64,000 bases of DNA from Bog-473 sp963804055 (GCA_963804055.1 CAWDOU010000001.1:620001-684000); one strand, 5' to 3'. Counted from the first letter of the stretch, positions 44,413-53,307 are shown. The notes: generated by a model not told the origin, from the sequence alone. Numbers and translations: made by a program.

Positions 44413-45725
44413 GCGACTCCGCCACTGATCGTACGAAGCGCCACACCGTGGCGGTCATCGGGGCCGGCTATGTCGGACTGCCGACAGCCGCCACGCTCGC
44501 CCACTTCGGCCATCGCGTCGTACTGGCCGAGCGCGAGCCCTCCCGGCTCGCCGCCCTGCGCTCGGGTCGCATGCCGATCGTCGAAGCGGGCCTCGACGAG
44601 CTCGTCGCAGGCGGCGTGACCGCGGGCAATCTCTCCTTCACCGACTCCGCCGTCGAGGCGGTGGCCGGGGCGGAGTTCGTGTTCCTGTGCGTGCCGACGC
44701 CGCAGAGCGCGGACGGCTCGGCCGATCTGTCCTATGTCGAGTCCGCGGCCAAGGAGATCGCGTCGTCGCTGCGCGGCGGTGCGATCGTGGTCAACAAGTC
44801 GACGGTGCCGGTCGGCTCGGCCAACATGGTGGAGCAGGTCATCGGCCGTCCCGACATCAGCGTCGTGTCGAATCCCGAGTTCCTCCGCGAGGGCACGGCG
44901 GTGCACGACAGCCTCAATCCGGACCGGATCGTGGTCGGAGCCGACGACGCGCTGTCGGCGACGAAGGTCGGTGAGCTGTTCTCGGCCACCCGGGCGCCGC
45001 TGATCGTGACCGACGCCACGACGTCGGAGACGATCAAGTACGCGTCGAACGCGTTCCTGGCCACCAAGCTGAGCTTCGTGAACGCCCTCGCCGGCCTGTG
45101 CGAGGAGGTGGGAGCCGACGCGCGCGACGTGCTGCTCGGACTGGGCTACGACAAGCGCATCGGGTTCGAGTTCCTCCGCCCGGGTCCCGGCTGGGGTGGT
45201 TCCTGCCTCCCGAAGGACACGAGGGCACTCCTCCACATCGCCGGCGAGGCCGGGTACGACTTCTCGCTCCTGGCCGGCGCCATCGCCTCCAACGACGAGC
45301 AGCTGTCACGGGTGGTGGCCAAGGTCGAAACGGCCTGCGGGGGATCGGCCTCGGGAGCGACCGTGGGCGTCTGGGGCCTCACGTTCAAGGCCAACACCGA
45401 CGACCGCCGTGACTCGCCGAGCCTGCAGATCGCGCACCGCCTGGTCGACCTGGGTGCCACGGTGCAGGCTTTCGACCCCACGGTCGATCCCGAGACCGAC
45501 ATGCCCGACCTGCAGGGCCTGCTGCTGCGGGCCGACCCCTACGAGGCGGCCGAGGGCGCCCGCGTCGTGGTCGTCCTCACCGAGTGGGACGAGTTCCGCT
45601 GGCTCGACTTCGCCCGGGTCTCCGCCGCCATGGCGGAGCCCGTCATCATCGACGCCCGCAACCTGCTCGACCCGGCGGCGCTGCGCCGCATGGGATTCCG
45701 CTACTGGGGGATCGGCCGCCGATGA
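44409..45725 (+). CDS. ugd: UDP-glucose 6-dehydrogenase family protein
   Basis: Oxidises UDP-glucose to UDP-glucuronate with two NAD+, 438 residues. N-terminal Rossmann domain (AVIGAGYVGLPTAATLAHFGH), NKSTVPVGSANMVEQV, SNPEFLREGTAVHD, the central helix SETIKYASNAFLATKLSFVN, the catalytic Cys in GPGWGGSCLPKD and the C-terminal UDP-binding domain (GLTFKANTDDRRDSPSLQI). GDP-mannose or UDP-N-acetylmannosamine dehydrogenases share this fold; the UXS-like gene next door favours UDP-glucose. GTGA overlap with rmlD and ATGA overlap with the next gene. Confidence 0.9.
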   Translation: MSDSATDRTKRHTVAVIGAGYVGLPTAATLAHFGHRVVLAEREPSRLAALRSGRMPIVEAGLDELVAGGVTAGNLSFTDSAVEAVAGAEFVFLCVPTPQSADGSADLSYVESAAKEIASSLRGGAIVVNKSTVPVGSANMVEQVIGRPDISVVSNPEFLREGTAVHDSLNPDRIVVGADDALSATKVGELFSATRAPLIVTDATTSETIKYASNAFLATKLSFVNALAGLCEEVGADARDVLLGLGYDKRIGFEFLRPGPGWGGSCLPKDTRALLHIAGEAGYDFSLLAGAIASNDEQLSRVVAKVETACGGSASGATVGVWGLTFKANTDDRRDSPSLQIAHRLVDLGATVQAFDPTVDPETDMPDLQGLLLRADPYEAAEGARVVVVLTEWDEFRWLDFARVSAAMAEPVIIDARNLLDPAALRRMGFRYWGIGRR

Positions 45726-46666
45726 GCCGCGTGGTGGTGGCCGGCGGGGCCGGCTTCCTGGGCTCGCACCTCTGCGACGCCCTGGTGGCCCGGGGCGACG
45801 CCGTCGTCTGCCTCGACGATCTGTCGACGGGGTCGCGCGAGAATGTCGCCCACCTGCTCGACCATGATCGCTTCACGCTCGTCGTCACCAACGTCAGCGA
45901 GTCGGTCGAATTGCCCGACGCGGGGCCGGTCGACGCGGTCTGCAACCTGGCCTCCCCGGCCTCGCCGCCGGCTTATCTGGCCCGCCCCTTCGACACCCTG
46001 GCGGTGGGCAGCGAGGGCACGCGCCGCCTCCTCGAGCTGACCCGGCGGCACGGGGCGCGGTTCTTGATGGCGAGCACCAGCGAGGTCTACGGCGACCCGA
46101 CGGTGCATCCGCAGGTGGAGAGCTACCGCGGCAATGTCGACCCGACGGGGCCGCGCAGCGTCTACGACGAGGCCAAGCGCTTCTCCGAGAGCCTGACCAT
46201 GGCGATGCACCGGATGCACGGAGTCGATGTGGGCATCGTCCGCATCTTCAACACGTACGGTCCCCGGCTGTCGGCCGGCGACGGACGCGTGGTGTCCAAT
46301 TTCATTGTGCAGGCCCTACGCGGTGACCCGCTGACCGTCTACGGGGACGGCAGCCAGACGCGGAGCCTCTGCTACGTCGAGGACGAGGTCAGGGGCCTCG
46401 TCGCCCTCCTCGACTCCTCGCTCGTCGGACCCGTCAACATCGGCAACCCCGACGAGCGCACCATGCTCGACCTGGCCCGCTTCGTCCTGGAGGTCACCGG
46501 GTCGGCTTCGGAGGTCGTCTTCGAGCCGCTGCCGACCGACGACCCGACCCGGCGCTGCCCGGACATCACCCTGGCCAGGCGGGAGCTGGGCTGGGAGCCC
46601 CGGATCGGCCTGCGGGAAGGGATCGAGCGCACAATCCACTACTTCGCGGACAGAGTGCAAGACTGA
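45722..46666 (+). CDS. UDP-glucuronate decarboxylase (UDP-xylose synthase)-like SDR
   Basis: A 314-residue extended SDR. GGAGFLGSHLCDALV binds NAD+. NLASPASPPAYLARPFDTL and STSEVYGDPTVHPQVESYRGNVDPTGPRSVYDEAKRF (read in parts) are the hallmark blocks of UDP-glucuronate decarboxylases, including the catalytic Tyr and Lys and the Arg of GPRSVYDE. It would convert the product of Ugd to UDP-xylose. ATGA-coupled to ugd, which strongly supports sequential action. Confidence 0.87.
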   Translation: MSRVVVAGGAGFLGSHLCDALVARGDAVVCLDDLSTGSRENVAHLLDHDRFTLVVTNVSESVELPDAGPVDAVCNLASPASPPAYLARPFDTLAVGSEGTRRLLELTRRHGARFLMASTSEVYGDPTVHPQVESYRGNVDPTGPRSVYDEAKRFSESLTMAMHRMHGVDVGIVRIFNTYGPRLSAGDGRVVSNFIVQALRGDPLTVYGDGSQTRSLCYVEDEVRGLVALLDSSLVGPVNIGNPDERTMLDLARFVLEVTGSASEVVFEPLPTDDPTRRCPDITLARRELGWEPRIGLREGIERTIHYFADRVQD

Positions 46667-46674
46667 CCAACGCC

Positions 46675-47442
46675 ATGACGGAGCCTGACGTGACAGAAAC
46701 CGACCTGACCGGTGTGAGCGACGCAACAGACGAGCTCACGCCCCGCACCTATAAGACGCTGACGGTCATTGTGCCCGTGTTCAACGAGCGCACCACCGTG
46801 GCCGAGGTGATCCGACGCATGCGGGCCGTGGAACTGCCCGTCGTGCTCCAGATCATCGTCGTCGACGACGGCTCGAGCGACGGCTCCGACAAGGTGCTCG
46901 GCGCGATCGAGGACTCGACCGTGCGGGTCCTGCGCCACAAGGTGAACCAGGGCAAGGGCGCGGCGATCCGCACCGGGCTGGCCGAGGCCCGCGGCGACCT
47001 CGTGCTCATTCAGGACGCGGACCTCGAATACGACCCCAACGACTGGCCCCGCCTGCTGGAGCCGATCATGCGGGGCAAGTCCCGCGTCGTCTACGGCAGC
47101 CGCTTCACCGGCGAGCGCAAGAACATGATGCCGCTGCACTGGTTCGGCAACCGGCTGCTCTCCCTGGTCACCAACATCCTCTACCGCACGACCCTGTCGG
47201 ACATGGAGACCTGCTACAAGCTGTTCGACGCCCAGGTGCTCGACGGTCTCACCGTGGTGTCCAACCGCTTCGACTTCGAGCCCGAAATCACGGCCAAGGT
47301 GCTGCGCCGCGGCCATCGCATCTACGAGGTGCCGATCTCCTACGCGGGCCGCGAACACGACGAGGGAAAGAAGATCACCTGGCGCGACGGGTTCAGTGCG
47401 CTCCGGGCTCTCGTGAAGTTCCGCTTTACTCGGGAGTACTGA
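46675..47442 (+). CDS. family 2 glycosyltransferase, polyprenol-phosphate sugar synthase-like
   Basis: A 255-residue GT-A enzyme: TLTVIVPVFNERTTVAEVIRRM (nucleotide pocket), IIVVDDGSSDGSDKVLG, the metal motif QDADLEYDPNDW and the C-terminal EVPISYAGREHDEGKKITWRDG, a pattern of the dolichol/polyprenyl-phosphate glycosyltransferase group. No membrane anchor. It probably loads a sugar on polyprenyl phosphate for extracytoplasmic GT-C enzymes. 8 bp after the UXS-like gene. Confidence 0.86.
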   Translation: MTEPDVTETDLTGVSDATDELTPRTYKTLTVIVPVFNERTTVAEVIRRMRAVELPVVLQIIVVDDGSSDGSDKVLGAIEDSTVRVLRHKVNQGKGAAIRTGLAEARGDLVLIQDADLEYDPNDWPRLLEPIMRGKSRVVYGSRFTGERKNMMPLHWFGNRLLSLVTNILYRTTLSDMETCYKLFDAQVLDGLTVVSNRFDFEPEITAKVLRRGHRIYEVPISYAGREHDEGKKITWRDGFSALRALVKFRFTREY

Positions 47443-47449
47443 GCTCCGG

Positions 47450-48328
47450 GTGTCCGGTTCCCTCGGCGCCGTCGTCGTCGACCACGACGCCGGGCCACTG
47501 CTCGACCGCTGCGTCCGCTCCATCCTCGAGAACGGGGCGGCCCCGGTCGTGGTGGTCGAGAACGGAGCACCGGGCAGCGCCACCTCAGTGCTGGAGCACC
47601 TCCCGGGTGATCCGGGCGGCCATCCGGTGCAGCTGGTGCGGCCCGGTCGCAACCTGGGCTTCGGCGCGGGAGTCAACCGGGGCCTGGCCGTCCTGGCCGG
47701 CGAGCCGACGCCCCCCGAGTGGATCCTCGTCTGCAACCCCGACGTGGTCGTGCACCCGGGGGCGCTCACCGCGCTGCGCCAGGCGCTCGAGGCGGAGCCG
47801 GCCTGGGCGCTGGTCGGGCCGCGCATCTTCACCGAGACGGGCGACGTCTACCCGTCGGTGCGCAACTTCCCGACCTTCACCGACGCAGCCGGGCACGCGC
47901 TGCTGGCGCTGTTCAACCCCGAGAACCCCTTCACCATGCGCTACAACCCCGGCACGCCCGCCGGAGAGGTCGTGACGAGGGCGGCGTGGGTCTCCGGCTC
48001 GTGCTTCCTGGCCCGGCGCAGCTCGCTGGAGGAGCTGGGCGGTTTCGACGAGGCGTACTTCATGTACAACGAGGACATGGACCTGTGCTGGCGCGCCCAT
48101 GACGCCGGATGGGGCGTGGGATTCGCGGGGACGGCCGAGGTGACCCACGTGCAGGGGGTCAGCACGGCGCGGCATCCGTACCGGATGATGGCGGCGCACC
48201 ACCGCTCGGCCCTCCGCTTCACGTTCCGGACCACCAGGGGCTGGCGCCGCGTGGCGCTCCCCTTCGCGGCGGCGGTGCTCGGGGCGCGCCTGGCCATGGC
48301 CACCGTCCGCATCGCCCTCAGCCGCTAG
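47450..48328 (+). CDS. family 2 glycosyltransferase, rhamnosyltransferase (WbbL)-like
   Basis: A 292-residue GT-A protein: GAVVVDHDAGPLLDRCVRSIL, RPGRNLGFGAGVNRGLAV, the metal site LVCNPDVVVHPGAL, and the acceptor region GSCFLARRSSLEELGGFDEAYFMYNEDMDLCWRAHDAGW with the typical ED base. A C-terminal hydrophobic stretch may touch the membrane. This layout matches actinobacterial WbbL-type rhamnosyltransferases that use dTDP-rhamnose, which agrees with rmlD in the operon. Last clear gene of the sugar operon. Confidence 0.87.
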   Translation: MSGSLGAVVVDHDAGPLLDRCVRSILENGAAPVVVVENGAPGSATSVLEHLPGDPGGHPVQLVRPGRNLGFGAGVNRGLAVLAGEPTPPEWILVCNPDVVVHPGALTALRQALEAEPAWALVGPRIFTETGDVYPSVRNFPTFTDAAGHALLALFNPENPFTMRYNPGTPAGEVVTRAAWVSGSCFLARRSSLEELGGFDEAYFMYNEDMDLCWRAHDAGWGVGFAGTAEVTHVQGVSTARHPYRMMAAHHRSALRFTFRTTRGWRRVALPFAAAVLGARLAMATVRIALSR

Positions 48329-48332
48329 CGCA

Positions 48333-49394
48333 TTGGGCGGGCACCGGGCACTGCTCGTCGTCGCGCTGGTGGCCATCGGGGTGACGCTGGTGGCGCTCGT
48401 CGCGGCGGCGGAGCTCACCGGGCCGGCGCACACGTCCCAGGTGCACGTGGAGCCCCAGGTCACCTTCGCCCTGCCCCCGCCGGCCTCGGGCTGCACCGGG
48501 GCGGCGCCCCACGCCGGCGGCGGGGAGGCGGTGCCGCTGACCGTCAGCGTGGTGGCCGGGCAGGTGGCCGAGATGGTCGACGTCTGCATCGGCACCCACG
48601 GGCCCTATCCCTTCGTCCTCGACTCCGGGGCGGGGCAGTCGACCATTGACGCGGGGCTGGCCCATCGTCTGCATCTGGCGAGCGCCGGGGCCGCCGAGGA
48701 ATTCGCCGGCGTGGGGTGCACGGGGACGGCCCGCCCCGTCACGGTGGGGGCCTGGTCGCTCGACGGCATCCCGCTGGCGGGCCAGGAGCTGACCGCGGCC
48801 ACGTTGCCCCAGATGGGCGGGAAAGGTGAGGCCGTCGGACTCCTCGGCTCCGACGTCCTCTCCCGCTTCGGAGCGCTGCGCATCGACTTCACCGCCGGCG
48901 CGCTCGTGCTGCCGGGCCCCGAGGGCGCTCCGCTGGCCCAGTCGTCACCCTTCACCGGACCGCTGGGCGCACCGCCGGCGGCGCTGACGCAGGGGGAGAG
49001 CGGCAAGACCGTGCCCCTGACGGTCACGCCGGCCAGCGGCGACGTGACACTCGGTGTCACGGTCCGCTTCGCCGGCGGCCCACGACGGGCCTTCGTCGTG
49101 GACACCGGCTCCTCGCAGAGCGTCGTGTCCTCGCTGGTGGCCCGCAGGGTACCGCTCCGGACCACCGACCTGGCCCAGCGCCAGTCCACCGTGTGCTCGG
49201 TGATCACGGTCCCGCTCGTGCACAGCGGATCGTGGTTGGTGCCCGGGGTGCCACTCCACCCGCAGCTGATCGGGTCGACCGACTTCGGCGCCATCAGCCT
49301 CTCGGGCACGCAGGGCTTGCTGGGGTCGGACCAGCTGCGGCGCTACGGGTGGGTCATCCTCGACTACACCGACGCCCAGATGGTGCTCGGGTGA
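48333..49394 (+). CDS. membrane-anchored twin-domain retropepsin-like aspartic protease
   Basis: A 353-residue protein from a TTG start, with a hydrophobic N-terminal helix (6-27) as signal or anchor. It contains two aspartic-protease half-sites in tandem: Asp97 in PFVLDSGAGQST with GLLGSD at 169-174, and Asp257 in AFVVDTGSSQSV with GLLGSD at 328-333. Each half has both retropepsin signatures, so the chain could fold as an internal pseudo-dimer with both catalytic Asp on one polypeptide. Its active site would face outside. Four bases after the glycosyltransferase gene. Confidence 0.75.
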   Translation: MGGHRALLVVALVAIGVTLVALVAAAELTGPAHTSQVHVEPQVTFALPPPASGCTGAAPHAGGGEAVPLTVSVVAGQVAEMVDVCIGTHGPYPFVLDSGAGQSTIDAGLAHRLHLASAGAAEEFAGVGCTGTARPVTVGAWSLDGIPLAGQELTAATLPQMGGKGEAVGLLGSDVLSRFGALRIDFTAGALVLPGPEGAPLAQSSPFTGPLGAPPAALTQGESGKTVPLTVTPASGDVTLGVTVRFAGGPRRAFVVDTGSSQSVVSSLVARRVPLRTTDLAQRQSTVCSVITVPLVHSGSWLVPGVPLHPQLIGSTDFGAISLSGTQGLLGSDQLRRYGWVILDYTDAQMVLG

Positions 49395-49403
49395 CGTGGT
49401 CGT

Positions 49404-49850
49404 TCAGGCCAGCGCCGCGCCGAGGGCATCGAGGAGCTCGCCGGTCCCCTTCTCGCGGATGGCCGGCGTGTCCGCGCCGTCGAGGAACACGCCCTGCTCC
49501 GTGAACGTGAGCGCGGTGCCCGACGAGGCCGGGGTGAACTCGATCGTCGTCACGGAGACGGAGATCAGCGCGTCGTCGGCCTGCATCACGTAGCCGTAGA
49601 CGATGCGCTGGTCCTCCACAATGTCCTGATAGGTGGCCACGTAGGTGTACACGGGCCCACCAGGGGGGCCGCCACGGTTGACCTCGGTGCCGCCCACCCG
49701 GAAGTCGAGCTCGTAGTCCGTCGACCCCGGGGCGCCGAACCAGCGTGCCTTGGCCTCTCGGCTGGACCAGGCGGCGAAGACCCGCTCGGGTGGAACCGGG
49801 TACGTCCGTCTGACGGTGAACATGCCGTGCTCGGCAGTCCTGGTGGTCAT
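49404..49850 (-). CDS. SRPBCC/AHSA1 domain protein
   Basis: A 148-residue START-like protein: FTVRRTYPVPPERVFAAWSSREAKARWFGAPG at the N-terminus, then YELDFRVGGTEVNRG and a C-terminal LTFTEQGVFLDGADTPAIREKGTGELLDALG, the Aha1-like family pattern. It follows the ArsR gene with one base between stop and start, the very common ArsR-AHSA1 pairing in which the regulator controls the pair. A hydrophobic ligand-binding role is usual for the fold; the ligand is unknown. Confidence 0.88.
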   Translation of the reverse strand: MTTRTAEHGMFTVRRTYPVPPERVFAAWSSREAKARWFGAPGSTDYELDFRVGGTEVNRGGPPGGPVYTYVATYQDIVEDQRIVYGYVMQADDALISVSVTTIEFTPASSGTALTFTEQGVFLDGADTPAIREKGTGELLDALGAALA

Positions 49851-49851
49851 C

Positions 49852-50238
49852 TCACGCTCCTCTCGAGGGTGATCGTTCGGTGTGTTCCTGCTCCGCTGCT
49901 GCCGTGGCCTCGGCGGCCACGTCCTCGGCGAGCACCTGCCCCAACCTGTCGAGCCGGCGTTCCCACAGGGCGCGCTGGCCGGCGAACCAGTCCTCGGCGA
50001 GGCGCAGCCCGACCGGCTCGAGCCGGCAGGTGCGCGTGCGCCCCACCTTCTCGGAGCGGACGACGCCGCAGGACTCGAGGACGCCCAGGTGCTGGACCAC
50101 CGCCGACAGGCTCATGTCGAGGGGAGCGGCCAGCTGGCTGACGGTGGCCGGACCGCCGCTGAGGCGTTCGACCAGGTCGCGGCGGGTGGGGTCACCCAGC
50201 GCGCGGAACACCTCGTCGACCGGTTGATACTTAAGCAT
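49852..50238 (-). CDS. ArsR family winged-helix regulator
   Basis: A 128-residue regulator: VFRALGDPTRRDLVERLSGGPATVSQLAAPLDMSLSAVVQHLGVLESCGVV is a canonical ArsR HTH, and the remainder (RTCRLEPVGLRLAEDWFAGQRALWERRLDRLG) is the dimer helix region of the SRPBCC-linked subgroup. There is no Cys metal site. ATG at 50238 preferred; it lies in the centre of a 32-bp palindrome, implying tight autoregulation of a leaderless mRNA. Confidence 0.9.
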   Translation of the reverse strand: MLKYQPVDEVFRALGDPTRRDLVERLSGGPATVSQLAAPLDMSLSAVVQHLGVLESCGVVRSEKVGRTRTCRLEPVGLRLAEDWFAGQRALWERRLDRLGQVLAEDVAAEATAAAEQEHTERSPSRGA

Positions 50239-50254
50239 TGACTTAAGTATCAAC
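50223..50254. promoter_or_regulatory. 32-bp palindromic operator over the ArsR start codon
   Basis: Perfect 13-bp inverted repeats GTTGATACTTAAG and CTTAAGTATCAAC separated by 6 bp that contain the ATG (CAT on the plus strand). It also holds two direct ACTTAAG copies 12 bp apart. A GATACT hexamer in the arm ends 7 nt before the ATG and may be the -10, so regulator binding would cover both promoter and start codon. Confidence 0.75.
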
Positions 50255-50302
50255 GAGGGGCCTGCCGGCTGTCAAGGAGGGGGACGCACGGGCGCGCCCG
50301 GG

Positions 50303-51112
50303 TCACTCGGGGCCGGACAGCCCCAGCATGTCGGTCACGCCGTGATCGCGTCCCGCCGTGTAGCCCCCGTCGACGGGCAGCGCGTGGCCGGTGACGAACG
50401 ACGCGTCGTCGGAGAGCAGGAACGCCGCTGCGGAGGCGATCTCCTCGGGCCGGCCCATGCGCCGCCCCAGCTTGTGCTCGTGGACGATGTCGGCCAGGGC
50501 CGCCTCCATGCCGGGGCCGAAGATCGACGCGGTCATCGGCGTCTCGATGAACCCCGGGCAGACGGCGTTGACCCGGATGCCGCGCCCGGCGTAGTCGATC
50601 GCCATGTTCTTCGTCAGGAGCACGACACCCCCCTTCGAGGCGCTGTAGGCGCTTCCGCCCGCCGTGCCCTCGAGGCCCTCGATGCTGGCCACCGTGACCA
50701 CTGAGCCGCGCTGCCCGTCGTCGCGCGCCGGCTGCTGCAGCATCTGCCCGATGACGTGCTTGGCCGTCAGGTAGGTCCCGGTGAGGTTCACGGCGATGAC
50801 ACGGGCCCACTCATCGGCGGGGAGCATGTGCACCGGGCCGCCGCCCGCCACCCCGGCGGCGTTCACCAGCCCCTCGACGCTGCCCCCGAAGGCCGCTGCG
50901 GTGCGCACGAGCTCGACCACCGATCCCTCGTCCGCCACGTCGACCGGCGTGAAGTGCCACCGCCCGTCGGCTCCCACCGGCGCGTCCTCCACCGTGGTCA
51001 GGTCGGCGCCCACGACGCGCGCGCCCTCCTGGAGCAGTCGTGCCGCCGTCGACTGGCCGATGCCCGAGGCAGCGCCCGTCACGATGTAGGTCCTGCCGTC
51101 CAATCCACGCAT
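50303..51112 (-). CDS. SDR family oxidoreductase
   Basis: A 269-residue classical short-chain dehydrogenase: TGAASGIG at 12-19, GLVNAAGVAGGG (NAG motif), catalytic Ser in TVASIEGLEG, Tyr/Lys in SAYSASKGGVVLLTKNMA and CPGFIETPM. FabG-like, acting on an unknown hydroxy- or ketosubstrate. ATG with GGAGG five bases upstream. Divergent from the LLM oxidoreductase gene across 105 bp. Confidence 0.87.
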   Translation of the reverse strand: MRGLDGRTYIVTGAASGIGQSTAARLLQEGARVVGADLTTVEDAPVGADGRWHFTPVDVADEGSVVELVRTAAAFGGSVEGLVNAAGVAGGGPVHMLPADEWARVIAVNLTGTYLTAKHVIGQMLQQPARDDGQRGSVVTVASIEGLEGTAGGSAYSASKGGVVLLTKNMAIDYAGRGIRVNAVCPGFIETPMTASIFGPGMEAALADIVHEHKLGRRMGRPEEIASAAAFLLSDDASFVTGHALPVDGGYTAGRDHGVTDMLGLSGPE

Positions 51113-51217
51113 GGTGCCTCCGTTTGGTTGCGCCCGGGCGACCCGGGCTGATAGGAGCAGTGCACTGTTCTAGCCCGGGCGATCCCGGGAATCACCGTCC
51201 CGGGGGGAGCCCACGTC

Positions 51218-52324
51218 ATGAAGTTCGCGCTGTTCTACGAGATCCCCGTCCCCCGTCCGTGGGAGGAGGACAGCGAGCTGGTGGCCTACCAGAACACGCT
51301 CGAGCAGGCCATCGCCGGCGACCGTCACGGGTGGCACGCCTTCTGGACGGTCGAGCACCACTTCCTGCAGGAGTACTCGCACTGCTCCAACCCCGAGGTC
51401 CTCTACGGGGCCATCGCGTCCCGCACCGAGAACATCCGGCTCGGCTACGGCGTGCGCCTCATGCCCAAGCCCTACAACCACCCCGTGCGCACGGCGGAGT
51501 CGGTCGCGGTGCTCGACCTGCTGTCGAAGGGCAGGGTCGACATGGGGGCCGGGCGTTCGGCCACCCGCACCGAGCTCGAGGGCTTCGACGTCGACCCCGC
51601 CGTCACCCGCCAGATGTGGCAGGAGGCCCTCGAGCACATCGTTGGCTGCTGGACCAATGAAGAGTACGAGTTCGCCGGCGACTACTGGCAGATGCCGCGC
51701 CGCCGCGTGCAGCCCAAGCCGTGGCAGAAGCCCCATCCGCCGCTGTGGGGTGCCACGACCAGCGACGAGGGGCACGCCCAGGTGGGGGACCTCGGCCTCG
51801 GGCTGTGCTCCTTCGCGGTGGGCCTGCCGCCCGCCGAGGTCAAGCGGAAGATCGACGTCTACCGGGCCGCCGTCGAGAAGTGCACGAAGCCGGTCGGATC
51901 CTTCGTGCACAACCAGGCGGCCACCTTCACCATGGCCCTGTGCGGTCCCGATGCCGACAAGGCGAAGGAGGAGGCCCGCGAGTCCTTCGAGTGGTATCCC
52001 AAGACCGGGGCCCGCCAGATCGCCACGCTGACGGACTGGATGGCCGAGCGCAAGCAGGAGCTCGGCAGCTACTCCTATGCCGCCGACATGAAGAAGACCG
52101 ATGACGAAGGCACGCTCGATCTCCTGAGCCTGGAGTACCTGGTGGACGCCAACGCCTGCGTGCTGGGGACGCCCGAGCAGTGCCTGGAGGCCTGCCGCGC
52201 CTACGAGGCGGCCGGGGTGGACCTGCTGCTCTGCCTCGTGAACCCCTACAAGATCGCGCACGAGACCGTCATGCAGACCATCGAGCTCATGGGCACCGAG
52301 GTGATCCCGCACTTCGCCGACTGA
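51218..52324 (+). CDS. LLM class flavin-dependent oxidoreductase
   Basis: A 368-residue luciferase-like TIM-barrel protein: MKFALFYEIPVPRPWEEDSE, HGWHAFWTVEHHFLQEYSHCSNPEVLYGAIASRTENIRLGYGVRL (read as family blocks), VAVLDLLSKGRVDMGAGRS and WATT-like LWGATTSDEGH. These match bacterial-luciferase/alkanal-monooxygenase relatives that use FMN, or F420 in many actinobacteria; the cofactor cannot be told from sequence. GGGGGAG precedes the ATG. Confidence 0.88.
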   Translation: MKFALFYEIPVPRPWEEDSELVAYQNTLEQAIAGDRHGWHAFWTVEHHFLQEYSHCSNPEVLYGAIASRTENIRLGYGVRLMPKPYNHPVRTAESVAVLDLLSKGRVDMGAGRSATRTELEGFDVDPAVTRQMWQEALEHIVGCWTNEEYEFAGDYWQMPRRRVQPKPWQKPHPPLWGATTSDEGHAQVGDLGLGLCSFAVGLPPAEVKRKIDVYRAAVEKCTKPVGSFVHNQAATFTMALCGPDADKAKEEARESFEWYPKTGARQIATLTDWMAERKQELGSYSYAADMKKTDDEGTLDLLSLEYLVDANACVLGTPEQCLEACRAYEAAGVDLLLCLVNPYKIAHETVMQTIELMGTEVIPHFAD

Positions 52325-52356
52325 ACTGCCCGCCGCCCATGGGGCAGGCTTGGGGG

Positions 52357-52950
52357 ATGGCGATGGTCTCAGCGCGCCGCTGGCCGGCGGTGGTCGCGGT
52401 GGTCGCGGTGGTCGGATTGTCGGCGCTGGCGCCCCTTGTCGTCGCGGAACCGGCGACCGCGGCGCCCAGGAAGGGCACGACGCTCCAGAAGCCCCCCGCA
52501 CTGGCCCAGTCCGGCCCCGTCGCCTTCTGGAGCTGCCCGGCCAGGACGACCGAGATCCTGGTGGCGCTCAACACCCTGACCCTCCACCCCGGGGGCACGC
52601 TCGACCTCTCCTTCACGGTGAAGAACGGCGGCACCGCATCGTGCAACTACACGGCTCCCTACGCCGGCGTCACCCCCGGGCCCACCACGACGGCCTTGAC
52701 CGCCGGCCCCTGCGGCTCGGTGAGCTTCACCGTCGAGGACTCCCACCACCACGACGTCTGGCCCGGGGCCGAGGTCGTCAATTGTCCCGCCCTCGGGTTC
52801 GCGCAGCTGGCTGCCGGGGCCACCGTGTCCGGCAGCGGCTCATGGAACCAGGACAGGCCCAACAGCACGCGTCGGGTGGCGCCGGGGGGATACACGCTCG
52901 TCGTCGGGAACACGCACATCAGCTTCCGGGTGCGCGTCGACAAGTCGTGA
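52357..52950 (+). CDS. exported protein of unknown function
   Basis: A 197-residue protein with a clear signal peptide (positively charged start, hydrophobic VVAVVAVVGLSALAPLVV, then AEPATAAP as probable cleavage region). The mature part is beta-rich, about 165 residues with four Cys (FWSCPAR, ASCNYTA, GPCGSVS, VNCPAL), suggesting two disulfides, and a HHHD segment. No catalytic signature. ATG 52357 chosen for the preceding G-rich stretch; 52339 and 52363 are alternatives. Confidence 0.65.
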   Translation: MAMVSARRWPAVVAVVAVVGLSALAPLVVAEPATAAPRKGTTLQKPPALAQSGPVAFWSCPARTTEILVALNTLTLHPGGTLDLSFTVKNGGTASCNYTAPYAGVTPGPTTTALTAGPCGSVSFTVEDSHHHDVWPGAEVVNCPALGFAQLAAGATVSGSGSWNQDRPNSTRRVAPGGYTLVVGNTHISFRVRVDKS

Positions 52951-53078
52951 CGGGCGCGGTCGCCCGTTCATGCAGAGTTCGCGTCCGAGCTGGACGGGCG
53001 CCGTTCTCGCGTGGCGGGCCCGCGCGGTGGGTAGCGTGACGGCTGGCGGGGACGGACGGCGAAGAGGAGTTGTCGGCA

Positions 53079-53276
53079 GTGCGGAAGGTGCACCACCCCA
53101 CGATCGCGCAGCGGTCCGACGGCAGATGGATCGTGGTGTGCGAGGACTGCAAGCGGGGGGGCGAAGCGGCCACGCCCCCCGGGATCAACAGCCCCGTCGA
53201 GTCCTACGAGGTGGCCCGGCGCATGTGGGAGAGCCACTGCGAGCGACGGAGCCCCCCGTTCCGGCGCTCCGGCTGA
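53079..53276 (+). CDS. small protein with CxxC and HC motifs
   Basis: A 65-residue protein. The GTG at 53079 is preferred because AGAGGAG lies 9 nt upstream. VRKVHHPTIAQRSDGRWIVVCEDCKR contains a CxxC and SHCERR a His-Cys pair, so four residues could bind zinc. The middle (SPVESYEVARRMWESHC) is helical. It could be a small nucleic-acid- or protein-binding zinc protein; no family recognised with certainty. Confidence 0.6.
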   Translation: MRKVHHPTIAQRSDGRWIVVCEDCKRGGEAATPPGINSPVESYEVARRMWESHCERRSPPFRRSG

Positions 53277-53307
53277 GCTCCCCGCGGTGAAGAGGGAGCG
53301 GGCTGGC

